From the NCBI GenBank assembly GCA_020444065.1, contig JAHLLQ010000004.1, forward strand, positions 367,958 to 431,957: a stretch of 64,000 bases of DNA, read 5' to 3'. Below, piece after piece: positions 8,637 to 17,365 of this stretch (position 1 is the first letter of the stretch; every line of letters starts with the position of its first letter). Source of the DNA: a bacterium. GTDB lineage: Bacteria; Sumerlaeota; Sumerlaeia; SLMS01; JAHLLQ01. Position numbers and translations under genes: made by a program. Below the pieces are notes generated by a model that saw only the letters and a list, made by a program, of their open reading frames with translations, was not told where the DNA came from and made no database searches.

Positions 8637-9662
8637 TTACTGGCCCATACCGCCGAAGTAGGAACTGGAAGCTCCCGCGTTGCTCTGGATCTCATCGGCA
8701 CCGAAGCGGGCTGCCACGGCACCACGCACGCCGCCGCCCTGCTCATCGGTCGTGCCTTCTTCCTCGCCGGCTCTTTGCGAGCCCGGGGGAACGAAATTGG
8801 CCGGAATCGGCAGCAGGGGAGTCCGCGGAGGAGGCGGCATGAAAGTCTGATAGAACTCCCAGTCTCCCTCCTGGTCCGGATTGACGCGGAAGTCGCGCAG
8901 GAAGCGGCTCGACCAGACGCCCAACTTGTCGTCGCGATCGGCTTCGAGATCGATCATCTTGGGGACTTCGGAGAGCGGTTCCGTTGTCGCGGCGATTACG
9001 TTGAAGAACTCGTTCGGGGGGAGATTCTCCGCCACTTGGAGCGCGCGGATGTAGCGCGTCTGAACCAGGTGGGCTTCCGGGCTCATGACGTTGTTGACCA
9101 GCGTCACCTTTGTGAAAATCTGGTCGTCGGCCCGGGCATCCATGCCGCGAACGCCATCGTCATAGTAAGAATCCTTGTACATCGGATTCACCTTGGTTTT
9201 GCGGGCATCCTGCAGCATCTCGCCGGTCACATGGCAGATCACGCGCTCGCCGGCGATCACCTGGATTCCGACGGCACTGGCTACGCCCGAGAATGACTGA
9301 CCGGTATTGGGGTCGATGATCGCTCCGCCGCTGGCGCCGCTGAACTCACCGGTGTCGCTGAACGTCACGGTGCCCTCGTCGCCGCCGAATCCACCGCCAC
9401 CACCGCCGAACGGATCGGCCGAGTCAAAGCCGCCGCCACCGCCTTGCTGGTTCACGCCGGCAACACCTTGGGCGCGCTGGAGCGCGAGTTGGCCCGCACC
9501 GCCGCCGCCAACGGATCCTGAGTTCAGCGTGTCCATGGCTTCCGGGCTGGCGAAGCCCGACGCGAAGCCGCCCTGGGCAGACACGACAGCGGGAACCGCC
9601 GCCAAGGCCAACGCGGCAACCGCCGCAACGCCCAGAATCTTCAAGTTGGATCGCTTCGCCAT
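8637..9662 (-). CDS. Secreted Gly-rich protein of unknown function
   Basis: A 341-residue protein with a Sec signal peptide (basic MAKRSNLK, a hydrophobic core, and a cleavage site near VSAQ). Residues about 35-100 are a flexible Gly/Ser/Gln-rich region (GGGGGGFGG runs). After that comes a folded domain of about 170 residues that I do not recognise (VGIQVIAGERVICHVTGEML, FRVNPDQEGDWEFYQTFMPPP), then a disordered tail. ATG 9662 has GAGAGGAG upstream; the longer frame has no support. It heads the minus-strand cluster that includes the repeat lipoprotein, so it may be an extracytoplasmic partner. Confidence 0.65.
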   Translation of the reverse strand: MAKRSNLKILGVAAVAALALAAVPAVVSAQGGFASGFASPEAMDTLNSGSVGGGGAGQLALQRAQGVAGVNQQGGGGGFDSADPFGGGGGGFGGDEGTVTFSDTGEFSGASGGAIIDPNTGQSFSGVASAVGIQVIAGERVICHVTGEMLQDARKTKVNPMYKDSYYDDGVRGMDARADDQIFTKVTLVNNVMSPEAHLVQTRYIRALQVAENLPPNEFFNVIAATTEPLSEVPKMIDLEADRDDKLGVWSSRFLRDFRVNPDQEGDWEFYQTFMPPPPRTPLLPIPANFVPPGSQRAGEEEGTTDEQGGGVRGAVAARFGADEIQSNAGASSSYFGGMGQ

Positions 9663-9771
9663 GATCGCTGCTCCTCTCGGGTGGAAGGCTCGAAGCCTTC
9701 TCAGTTCAATCAATGATTCTTCCTGCCGCCGTGGGTGTCTGTCAATTCCATTCACCCCTGTTCAGCTCGGC

Positions 9772-10335
9772 TCAGTCCTTGAGCATTCCTGCGCCGCGGG
9801 CGTACTCGAAGACGTCCCCGGCCTCGATGATCGGCAGCACGTCTCCCAGTGGCTCCAGGCCGTAAGACTCGCCGGTCGTGTGGTTGATCAGTTTGGCTGC
9901 TTCCATGTCGATCTCGACGTCGTCGCCCGTCCGAACCTTCTCGACCAGGCGTTCCGTGGATTCGAACGGGACCACATAGCCGCCGTTGACCGAATTCCGG
10001 AAGAAAATCCGCGCGTAAAACTCCGCCACGACGGCTTTCACGCCAGCCTCGGCGAGAGACAGCGGCGCATGCTCGCGCGAGCTGCCGCAACCGAAGTTCT
10101 TTCCGCCGATCACGATGTCAAACTCGCTGCTGTACTCTCCGTCCTTGACGAACGGGACATTGCCCTGGGGCAGTCCGGCCTGGGCCGGCGGCACGCCGCA
10201 AAGGCTATACTTGCCGAACATCTTCCGTTCTTCAGGATCCGAGGGGTTGTAAGCCAGGTGCTCGGCCGGGATAATCTGATCTGTATCGATGTCGTCGCCG
10301 AGCACGAACGCTCGGCCGCGGATGGTCTTTTCCAT
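9772..10335 (-). CDS. leuD: 3-isopropylmalate dehydratase small subunit
   Basis: A 187-residue swivel-domain subunit that pairs with LeuC to isomerise 2-isopropylmalate to 3-isopropylmalate in leucine synthesis. GDDIDTDQIIPAEHL and the substrate loop GGKNFGCGSSREHAP are diagnostic. The YSLCGVPPAQ insertion gives the longer form seen in plant-like LeuD proteins. The start ATG overlaps the previous stop by one base (TAATG), so it is translationally coupled to the unknown membrane protein upstream. Confidence 0.92.
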   Translation of the reverse strand: MEKTIRGRAFVLGDDIDTDQIIPAEHLAYNPSDPEERKMFGKYSLCGVPPAQAGLPQGNVPFVKDGEYSSEFDIVIGGKNFGCGSSREHAPLSLAEAGVKAVVAEFYARIFFRNSVNGGYVVPFESTERLVEKVRTGDDVEIDMEAAKLINHTTGESYGLEPLGDVLPIIEAGDVFEYARGAGMLKD

Positions 10336-11654
10336 TAGTCCTCACTCATGATTGTGAAGTCGGGTTCCACCATTCGGACTTTCGATTCCACCGCGTCCGC
10401 CTGGGTAACAAGCTGCTCGGCCATGCGGTTCAGCCGGCGAGCCATCTCCTTCACCGCCTCGTCGTCGGATCGGCTGGCCAGGAGGGTCAGCTCGATACCT
10501 GCATCGTTGAATTGGCGCATTGCCTCGGATGCCGCTGTAACCAAGGCCGCGCCTTCGTCCGTCCGAACGGCGCGAACGCTCTTCTGATTCAGCAATTCCG
10601 TCAGGTCTCGAATACTCGACTGCGTCGTGTAGGCGCTCTTGTGAATCTGGTCGAGAAGCTCCAGTCCCTTGCGGCGATCGGGCGACGTCGGAGGTACGCT
10701 GTACGCATCCTCGGCCTTGATGATTGCGTCTTCGGGGATCTTGATTCGCAGGGAGTTGACCGCGCCGGCTGCGCTGTAGCCGGAGCTGGAACCGGTGCTG
10801 GGGCGCGTGCCTTGCACGAGCGAGGTCCCCTCAACCCAAACGGACAGCAGGCCAGTCGGCTTCAAGGGATCTTGCGCTTCCACCAGGTGCTCCTTGGTGC
10901 CGAGCTCTTTGACGATCTCCTGGCGTTTGGCACCAATCGTTTCGGCCAGGGCCGATTCACGACGCGTTCCGCTGACGCGGATGATGCGCAGGTTCTTCAG
11001 GCGGCGCGTATAATCGGCGCGCGGGAAGACGTAATCGATCCCCACAACCTCTTCGATGGCCCACTCATCGATCCGGAAGACTTCGGCAACGTCGAAATCC
11101 GTCGACTTCAGAACGACGTAGGCCGTCTGCCAGTGGTATCCGGATTGATTCTGGACACTCATCTCGATCTTGACGGTGTCTTCGGTCGGGAACGTGCGGC
11201 GATCGACGCGGAAGGGATAAAGCTCCGGTGCCGGCGGTTCCTCAGTGATCGGATCGAGAGCCGGGCCGACGTATTCTGCGCGATCGATCGGCTTCTCGGG
11301 CTCGGTGTTCGTTTCCTGGATTTCGCTGCGCGTGGGTGGCCTTCGCGCCGGTGGACGGCGTTCGGGCGCCTTTGGCGTGGCCTCGGCGACCTCTTTGGTC
11401 GTGGGACGACGTGTGGGTGTTTGCGGCTGGGTCGTGCGCCGTGCCGGCAGCTTGGCCTGTTGCTCCGCCATGGCGCGGAAATCGACCGTCTGCGTTTTGC
11501 CCGAGAAGACGTCGCGGACTTTCTGCGGCTCCAAGGCCACATAGCCGAAGGCGATGCCGACGGCGATAAGATTGATTAGCAAGACTGACCAGAGTGCATT
11601 TTTCACGGAATTGACCCCATCCCTGTGGGTGACGGTATCGTGAGTCCTCCGCAT
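10335..11654 (-). CDS. Unknown membrane-anchored protein between leuC and leuD
   Basis: A 439-residue protein with one N-terminal membrane helix (NALWSVLLINLIAVGIAFGYVAL), then a Pro/Arg/Thr-rich linker (about residues 75-130), a beta-rich domain (FRVDRRTFPTEDTVKIEMSV... about 150-220) and a helical C-terminal region. No family is recognised. A GTG start at 11606, immediately before the membrane segment, is possible instead of ATG 11654; neither has a strong ribosome-binding site. It lies 48 bases after leuC and overlaps leuD by one base, an unusual place for an envelope protein. Confidence 0.65.
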   Translation of the reverse strand: MRRTHDTVTHRDGVNSVKNALWSVLLINLIAVGIAFGYVALEPQKVRDVFSGKTQTVDFRAMAEQQAKLPARRTTQPQTPTRRPTTKEVAEATPKAPERRPPARRPPTRSEIQETNTEPEKPIDRAEYVGPALDPITEEPPAPELYPFRVDRRTFPTEDTVKIEMSVQNQSGYHWQTAYVVLKSTDFDVAEVFRIDEWAIEEVVGIDYVFPRADYTRRLKNLRIIRVSGTRRESALAETIGAKRQEIVKELGTKEHLVEAQDPLKPTGLLSVWVEGTSLVQGTRPSTGSSSGYSAAGAVNSLRIKIPEDAIIKAEDAYSVPPTSPDRRKGLELLDQIHKSAYTTQSSIRDLTELLNQKSVRAVRTDEGAALVTAASEAMRQFNDAGIELTLLASRSDDEAVKEMARRLNRMAEQLVTQADAVESKVRMVEPDFTIMSED

Positions 11655-11702
11655 GAGTGGGACAATTCAAGGGCGCCAGATGTTCCCGGCGCCTCCCGAG
11701 GC

Positions 11703-13073
11703 TCAGACTACGGCGCTCAAAGCCTCACGCGGATCGGCGATTTCACCCTTCAGGGCGCTGGCTGCAACCGTCAACGGAGAAGCCAGGAACACCGCCGCTT
11801 GCTTGTGTCCCATCCGGCCCGGGAAGTTCCGGTTGGTCGACGAGATACATACCTCACCGGCCTCGTTCAGGCGGCCAAATGTGTCGGCTGGACCGCCAAG
11901 ACAGGCTGAACATGAAGCAGGCCCGACCTGCGCCCCGGCGTCGAGGAAAATCTGGCGCAGCGACTTGCCATTGTACTGAAGAATGTCGAGTTGCGCGTCG
12001 ACCTCGGTTGTTGCCGGAACGATGAACGTCGGCACGCGACATTCCTGTCCGTTGAGGATCTTCGCGGCCTGGACAAAGTCCGTCACCTTGCCGCCCGTGC
12101 AACTGCCGATGTAGGCGCGCGTAACCTTTGTGCCGGCCACTTCGGAGACTGTCGCCTTGTTGTCCGGGCTGTGCGGTTTCGCCACCATCGGCTCCAGTTC
12201 GGACAGCTTATAAGTCTTCTCGAAGAAGTACTTCGCATCCGGATCGTTGCGGACCGGTTCGTAATCGGACTTCGTGCCCGACTGCTTGATCCGCGCGTCG
12301 ATATACTCGCGTGTGATTTCGTCGGGCTCGATAACGCCGTTCTTGCCACCGGCCTCGATGACCATGTTGCACAGGGTCATGCGCTCCTCGATCGACAGGC
12401 CATAGACGCCTTCGCCGGCGAATTCCATCGCGCGATAGGTGGCCCCATCCACTCCAATATCGCCGATGATGGCCAGGATCATGTCCTTTGCCATCATCCA
12501 GGGCGGCAATTCGCCCTCGAAGTTGAAACGCATCGTCGGCGGGACCTTCAGCCAGGTTTTGCCCGTTCCGAGGACAAACGCCGCGTCGGTGTTTCCGATG
12601 CCGGTTGCGAATTCGCCGAAAGCACCAGCCGTGCAGGTGTGACTGTCGGTTCCGAGCAGAATCTCGCCCGGGCGCGTGTGGCCCTCTTCCGGCAGCGCGA
12701 TGTGGCAAACGCCCTTGTAGGACGTCTTGTCCGGATCGGCATAGGGGCTGGGCATGCCCTCTTCCTTCACGAAGTCCGGGTCGTAGTAGTACTTGATGCC
12801 CTGTTCGCGCACGAAATCGCGCAGAATGCCGATGTTGCGGTGGGCCTGCTTGTTGGCAGTGAAAATGTAATGATCGGGAATGATCACGACGCCATCTGGG
12901 TTCCAGACGCGGGCGTCCTTGCCGAAGCGTTCCTTGAAAATCCCGATCGTCCCCGGGCCGCACACGTCGTGGGTCATCAGGACATCCACATCGACCCAGA
13001 TGTTCTCGCCGGGCTGCACCACGTCCTTGCCGGACTTGCGAGCCAGGATTTTCTCCGTCAACGTCATTCCCAT
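11703..13073 (-). CDS. leuC: 3-isopropylmalate dehydratase large subunit
   Basis: A 456-residue aconitase-family protein. GTDSHTCTAGAFGEFATGIGNTD, GSCTGGKVTDF and CSACLGG hold the three cysteines that ligate the [4Fe-4S] cluster, together with the aconitase signature. The length fits the short archaeal-type/LeuC2 branch (about 420-460 residues). The start MGMTLTEKILARKSG is standard for the family. Homoaconitase or dimethylmalate dehydratase cannot be excluded from sequence alone, but leuD nearby favours leucine synthesis. Confidence 0.92.
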   Translation of the reverse strand: MGMTLTEKILARKSGKDVVQPGENIWVDVDVLMTHDVCGPGTIGIFKERFGKDARVWNPDGVVIIPDHYIFTANKQAHRNIGILRDFVREQGIKYYYDPDFVKEEGMPSPYADPDKTSYKGVCHIALPEEGHTRPGEILLGTDSHTCTAGAFGEFATGIGNTDAAFVLGTGKTWLKVPPTMRFNFEGELPPWMMAKDMILAIIGDIGVDGATYRAMEFAGEGVYGLSIEERMTLCNMVIEAGGKNGVIEPDEITREYIDARIKQSGTKSDYEPVRNDPDAKYFFEKTYKLSELEPMVAKPHSPDNKATVSEVAGTKVTRAYIGSCTGGKVTDFVQAAKILNGQECRVPTFIVPATTEVDAQLDILQYNGKSLRQIFLDAGAQVGPASCSACLGGPADTFGRLNEAGEVCISSTNRNFPGRMGHKQAAVFLASPLTVAASALKGEIADPREALSAVV

Positions 13074-13204
13074 CGCGCTGTTTCCTTTGCGTTCTGATTG
13101 GCTTCGAGAGCCACTGGCAGCCTATCAAAGGGCCGCGCCTGCGCCACCCCGGAAGACCAGTTATGACGCATGCAAGACTCCGGCCGATTCGGGATTCTCT
13201 TCTC

Positions 13205-13624
13205 TCAATCTCGTCTGCGATCCTGCCGTGCAATCGCCCGCAAGGCCACCGCCATTCCCACCACGACCAGCGCTCCGCCAGCATCGGCGATCCAATCGGC
13301 CACATCGGAACTCCGCCCGGGGACGCTTCGCTGCTGGATTTCATCGATAAGACCCGCGAAAGCAGGCAGCACGAAACAGAACAGCGCCGGCATCTTCACG
13401 ACGGCCGCCTGCAACGGGTTCTTGGGCACTACCGTCCGCCACAGCAACGCTGCCATACCGCCGTACATCGTGAAGTGAACAACCTTGTCAAAGCAGGGAA
13501 GCTTCATCCAACTGCCGCTCGGCAGATGGCTCGACGGGCGCGTGTTAACCCAGAAGATCGCGATCACCCACAGCAGGGTCAGGATCGCAAAGCCGACATG
13601 GGGGCGGGAAGTGGAGTCCTTCAT
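13205..13624 (-). CDS. VanZ-like family membrane protein
   Basis: A 139-residue protein with four hydrophobic helices. DKVVHFTMYGGMAALLW and the DEIQQRSVPGRSSDVADWIADAGGALVV stretch are the conserved VanZ-family motifs. The family's function is poorly defined (one member modifies teicoplanin resistance). It begins seven bases after the S9 peptidase stop, so the two genes are cotranscribed. Confidence 0.85.
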   Translation of the reverse strand: MKDSTSRPHVGFAILTLLWVIAIFWVNTRPSSHLPSGSWMKLPCFDKVVHFTMYGGMAALLWRTVVPKNPLQAAVVKMPALFCFVLPAFAGLIDEIQQRSVPGRSSDVADWIADAGGALVVVGMAVALRAIARQDRRRD

Positions 13625-13631
13625 CGCCGAA

Positions 13632-15641
13632 TCAGGAACCGCTCTCCGGAACTTCGGGAGTCGGAATAGCAGTCGGTTCTCCGTCGCCGTTGTTCAGCAG
13701 GAAGCGCTGGATGAAACTCATCTGCGCGGCCTGAGACTCCATGCGATTGGACTTTTTCGCGATCCCGTGTCCTTCGTCCATCGCCAGCAGGTACCAGACT
13801 TCCTGGCCGTTTGCGCGCACCTGATCGACGATCTGCTCGGCCTCTGTGTACGGCACCCGCGGGTCGTTGTAACCCTGGACGATGAAGAGCGGCTTCTGGA
13901 TCTTGTGTGCCAGCGTTGTGGGAGAGATGCTGAGAAGGAACTCGCGCATTTCCGGAACGCGTTCGTCGCCGTATTCAACACGACGCAGATCCCGGCGGTA
14001 TTCGCTGGTCGATTCCAGGAACGTCACGAAGTTCGATATGCCCACCGTCGAAACGCCGCCCGCCAGACGATCGGAATAATGCGCCATCGACGCCAGCACC
14101 ATGTAGCCGCCGTACGAACCGCCGGTGACCATGACGCGATCCTCGTCGAAGTCCGGCTGCATCGCGATCCAGTCCAGCAGTGCACCGATGTCCTTCACGC
14201 TGTCTTCGCGCTTCTCCTGATTATCGAGCGTCACGTACGTCTTTCCGTAGCCTGTGGAACCGCGTACGTTTGGGACGACAACAGCCACGCCAAGTTCGGT
14301 CACCATGTACTGGATATCGCTGCTGAATCCGGGGCGCGCCTGGCTTTCCGGACCGCCGTGAATTGAGATCACAACTGGCCATGGCCCTTGCGTTTTTGGC
14401 CTGTAAACAAAGGCCGGAATGCGACGCGGGGTGCCTTCCGAAACTTCATCGAATGTCGGATAGTGAATCAGCTCTGCCTCGACAAAGATGTCGCTCGGCA
14501 GACCGCCGACTTCCGATTCCGTCCAGCGCGTCAGCTTCTGCTCCTGCAAGTCCCAAACGTACACATCCGCGGGCGAATTCGACGCCATCAAAGTCACTGC
14601 GAGGTACTTGCTGTCCGGGCTGAAGTCGTACATGAATCCCAGCCCACCCGGCAGCGGCACCTCCGTGCGCTGCATCGTCTTTGCATTCAGTACATACAGC
14701 TTGCTGAAGCCGTCTTCGTTCGTACTCATTGCCAGGAAGCGGCGATCGCGACTCGGCTTCAGCCCCACGATGTCCCAATCGATATCGTCGACGAGGATCT
14801 TGGTCAGATCATATTTTAAATCGTAGTAGTAGAGTCGCTTGAATTCCGACTCGAAGTCCGCCGTATAAAACACGCCCGAACCATCGTAGTTGAAGCATGC
14901 CGAACCATACGCGACCGGCTGATCCAGATCCGCATTCAACTGGTGCAGCTCGCCCGAGTTCAAATCGTGAACATACAACTGCGATTCATTCGCGGACAAG
15001 TAGCGCCCGATTAGCAGCTTCGAATCGTCCAATGACCAATCGTCTGGTCCCCAGTAGCCTTCCGCTTCGAGGACCGACGTCGTGTTGCCGTCGCGATCGA
15101 GAACCTGGATGTCCCAGTCCTTGCCGTTGCGCTGGGTCGTTGAGCACGCGATGAGTTCCTTGTTATTCGCCCACATCGGGCTGCGGTAGATCGCTTTGCC
15201 ATCGGTCAGTCGGCGGCACTTGCCGGTCGAAAGATCGTGCAGAAATAACTGGTCGCGTTCGTTCCCGTCCTCATCCATCGCGAAAAGGATTTCACTCGGA
15301 TTCACCGGGTTGAACGACCCGTCGCCGACGCGCTCCTCGTAGAACGTCACCTGGCGGCGCATTCCCATCGGCTCTTCGACGATGTGAAGCTGCGAAGTCT
15401 CGCCGAAGCGCGTTCCGATCAGCAGGCCGCTCGAATCCGGCAACCAGTCTGCGAACCACGCAGAGCGAATGTTCTGAAATTGGTTCAACCTCTCGCGGGC
15501 GCTCACGCTCACCGGCGGGACGTTATCAAATACCAAGGCACCTTCCTGGCGCCGTTCGGGCTGGGAAAGACTCGTCATGGGTAGGAAAGAAAGACCAGCA
15601 ATCAGGATTTTGAGTGCGAATCGTCTCATCATTGCGCTCAT
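13632..15641 (-). CDS. Prolyl oligopeptidase family (S9) secreted peptidase
   Basis: A 669-residue serine peptidase. A signal peptide (ALKILIAGLSFLPMTSLS) precedes a WD/beta-propeller domain (about 50-400, repeated LLIGRY, FSPDSKYLA, ILFAMDEDG segments) and a C-terminal alpha/beta-hydrolase domain. The nucleophile is in GGSYGGYM, the acid is in GYNDPRVPYTEAEQIVDQ and the His in DEGHGI, so the triad is complete. It should cleave short peptides outside the cytoplasm. Alternative starts are the closely spaced ATGs at 15632 and 15629. It is the first gene of a pair with the VanZ-like protein. Confidence 0.88.
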   Translation of the reverse strand: MSAMMRRFALKILIAGLSFLPMTSLSQPERRQEGALVFDNVPPVSVSARERLNQFQNIRSAWFADWLPDSSGLLIGTRFGETSQLHIVEEPMGMRRQVTFYEERVGDGSFNPVNPSEILFAMDEDGNERDQLFLHDLSTGKCRRLTDGKAIYRSPMWANNKELIACSTTQRNGKDWDIQVLDRDGNTTSVLEAEGYWGPDDWSLDDSKLLIGRYLSANESQLYVHDLNSGELHQLNADLDQPVAYGSACFNYDGSGVFYTADFESEFKRLYYYDLKYDLTKILVDDIDWDIVGLKPSRDRRFLAMSTNEDGFSKLYVLNAKTMQRTEVPLPGGLGFMYDFSPDSKYLAVTLMASNSPADVYVWDLQEQKLTRWTESEVGGLPSDIFVEAELIHYPTFDEVSEGTPRRIPAFVYRPKTQGPWPVVISIHGGPESQARPGFSSDIQYMVTELGVAVVVPNVRGSTGYGKTYVTLDNQEKREDSVKDIGALLDWIAMQPDFDEDRVMVTGGSYGGYMVLASMAHYSDRLAGGVSTVGISNFVTFLESTSEYRRDLRRVEYGDERVPEMREFLLSISPTTLAHKIQKPLFIVQGYNDPRVPYTEAEQIVDQVRANGQEVWYLLAMDEGHGIAKKSNRMESQAAQMSFIQRFLLNNGDGEPTAIPTPEVPESGS

Positions 15642-15823
15642 TTTGGCACCCGCGCAAGGCGGTGAGGTCTTCTATGAGGCCCCCGAGGGGATGACAAGCG
15701 CTAAAGCGCGGGCGGGGGAACTTCAATCTTTGCTCCTGGCAATGTGAAGATTCTTTCCAACCAAACAGCCGGTTAGATCACTGATATCCAAGACCACGAT
15801 TCCATCCGACGAGGAAACGACCG

Positions 15824-16513
15824 TTGAACCACTTGTCGAAGACCACGAGATCCCGGCGCGCGGGCGGCCCAATGCGGATACTCCTGATCATTTCGGGCGC
15901 CCTCGCTTTGGCTCTTGCCGCCGCCGGCGGGGTGATCTGGGAGTTGGGCTCACAGGGGAAACTGAGGGGCCACCATGACCAGGTTGTCCGCGAAGACTCC
16001 GAAATCCATCTCATCGAGGAAAATACCCTCACATTAAGGAGATTCGGCATCTCCTTCGCCCGCCCCAACGAGGATTGGGAGTTTCAGGTTGGAAATGCTT
16101 CCGGAACCGACAGGTTCGGGTTCATTGCGGTCGGCGGACTCGTCGGCGGGGGAGTGCCGGGATCAACGTCCAGCGCGATCATCCTTTCTGTCTTCTGCAA
16201 TCCGCACTTCGATCGCCCGCTTTTGGAAGCCATCGAGGACCGATTGGAATTTCGCGGCCAAAGCCTCGATGAGGCGCAGAGCCTCCGCCACGGGACGCTG
16301 GATGGAAAGCCTTGCGTGGAGGTGATCATCGCCCCCAAGGACGATCTGAACTGCGAGCAGCGAGCGTACTTCGCCTGGCAAAGCGACCGCGGCGTTTGCC
16401 TCGCCATCCTCCACGACAACTTAAAGGACGGCCAGTTCCCCGAGGATGTCTGGAAGCTCTTCCTGGAGACTCTGAAGTCGGACGGAGGCGAGGGGCGACT
16501 GGTGTGGGAGTAG
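15824..16513 (+). CDS. Hypothetical membrane-anchored protein
   Basis: A 229-residue protein with one N-terminal hydrophobic segment (ILLIISGALALALAAAGGVIW) and a mixed domain containing FGISFARPNEDWEFQV and EVIIAPKDDLNCEQRAYFAW; no family is recognised. The TTG at 15824 has GAGGA eight bases upstream, while ATG 15872 lacks a ribosome-binding site but would give a tidier signal anchor. It converges on the gene ending at 16528 with only 14 bases between them. Confidence 0.55.
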   Translation: MNHLSKTTRSRRAGGPMRILLIISGALALALAAAGGVIWELGSQGKLRGHHDQVVREDSEIHLIEENTLTLRRFGISFARPNEDWEFQVGNASGTDRFGFIAVGGLVGGGVPGSTSSAIILSVFCNPHFDRPLLEAIEDRLEFRGQSLDEAQSLRHGTLDGKPCVEVIIAPKDDLNCEQRAYFAWQSDRGVCLAILHDNLKDGQFPEDVWKLFLETLKSDGGEGRLVWE

Positions 16514-16527
16514 CGCAGCCCGATTTG

Positions 16528-16980
16528 TCAGGATGGAAGCTTGAATGTATCGATGCGAACGTCTTCATCCTCAGGTCCACCGAAGCGCAGCATGATAATC
16601 GCCCCCCTCATCAAATCCGATGCTTCCAGTTCGGGGCGAATCGTCTCGAAAAGGCGCCGCGCATCCGATCCGTAGAAGAACAGGTAGCCGTCGCTGCCAT
16701 CCAAGGCGATTTCGTCTCCATCCAACTCACCGATGCCTTCACCGGCATCGGAAATCGCAGCTTCCAGCCGGTCCTCCAGTTCAAACAGGCGGCTCAGATC
16801 GGGAACTGGATAGTCGAAGAATTGTACACGGACCAACTGCTCATCTGGAGCGGGAACGGCATCGCTGGAAGAACCAGAGCCCTGACGACCTAAGAGCCAT
16901 ATTCCCATCGGGACTGCCAGTGCGAGCAGTACGGCAGGGATCAGAAGCCAGGAACGAATTGTAGCAAGCGAGAGAATCAT
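16528..16980 (-). CDS. Hypothetical membrane-anchored protein
   Basis: A 150-residue protein with one N-terminal helix (WLLIPAVLLALAVPMGIWLLG), a Ser/Gly linker and an acidic domain (VRVQFFDYPVPDLSRLFELEDRLEAAI, DGSDGYLFFYGSDARRLFETIRPEL). The pattern resembles the immunity or inhibitor-like small envelope proteins that measure a single value per residue block, but I cannot assign a family. A GTG at 16998 is an alternative start. Confidence 0.5.
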   Translation of the reverse strand: MILSLATIRSWLLIPAVLLALAVPMGIWLLGRQGSGSSSDAVPAPDEQLVRVQFFDYPVPDLSRLFELEDRLEAAISDAGEGIGELDGDEIALDGSDGYLFFYGSDARRLFETIRPELEASDLMRGAIIMLRFGGPEDEDVRIDTFKLPS

Positions 16981-17104
16981 AAATGGACACTGAAACACGT
17001 GGACGGGTTTCAGAGACCCTCGGGCACATGGATCACCCGGGCAACCGAAACCGGATGCGTACCACCCGCTGACCCCGACGAAGTGGCCCTTGTCCGGTCA
17101 GGCC

Positions 17105-17365
17105 TCAACCCCCGCTCAGCGCTGCCAGGATGTGGATTTCGCCGTCTGGTTGCACCTTCGTGCGCACGGACTTCACCGTCTCGCCGTCCACGAAGATGTT
17201 CAGATGCGGGCGGATGCGGTCCTGCTCGTCGATGATGCGAAAGCGAATCCCGGGGAACTGGCGATCCAGGTCTTTCAAGGCGGCGTCCAGCGTTTCGCCC
17301 TCCACGTCGAGGGTGGACCGATTGCCCGTCAGATGGTGCAGGTGCGGCGAGACATACAGTTTCAC
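17105..17365 (-). CDS. MoaD/ThiS-like sulfur-carrier protein
   Basis: An 86-residue ubiquitin-fold protein ending in ALSGG. The di-Gly end is the part that is adenylated and thiocarboxylated in MoaD, ThiS and relatives. VKLYVSPHLHHLTGN is a beta-strand start and HLNIFVDGETVKS and EIHILAALSGG the last strands. GTG 17365 overlaps the TGA of the BNR gene (GTGA); the longer open frame upstream is only a shadow of that gene. MoaD/ThiS-like genes next to BNR-repeat protein genes recur in bacteria, but the pathway they serve is not established to my knowledge. Confidence 0.8.
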   Translation of the reverse strand: MKLYVSPHLHHLTGNRSTLDVEGETLDAALKDLDRQFPGIRFRIIDEQDRIRPHLNIFVDGETVKSVRTKVQPDGEIHILAALSGG

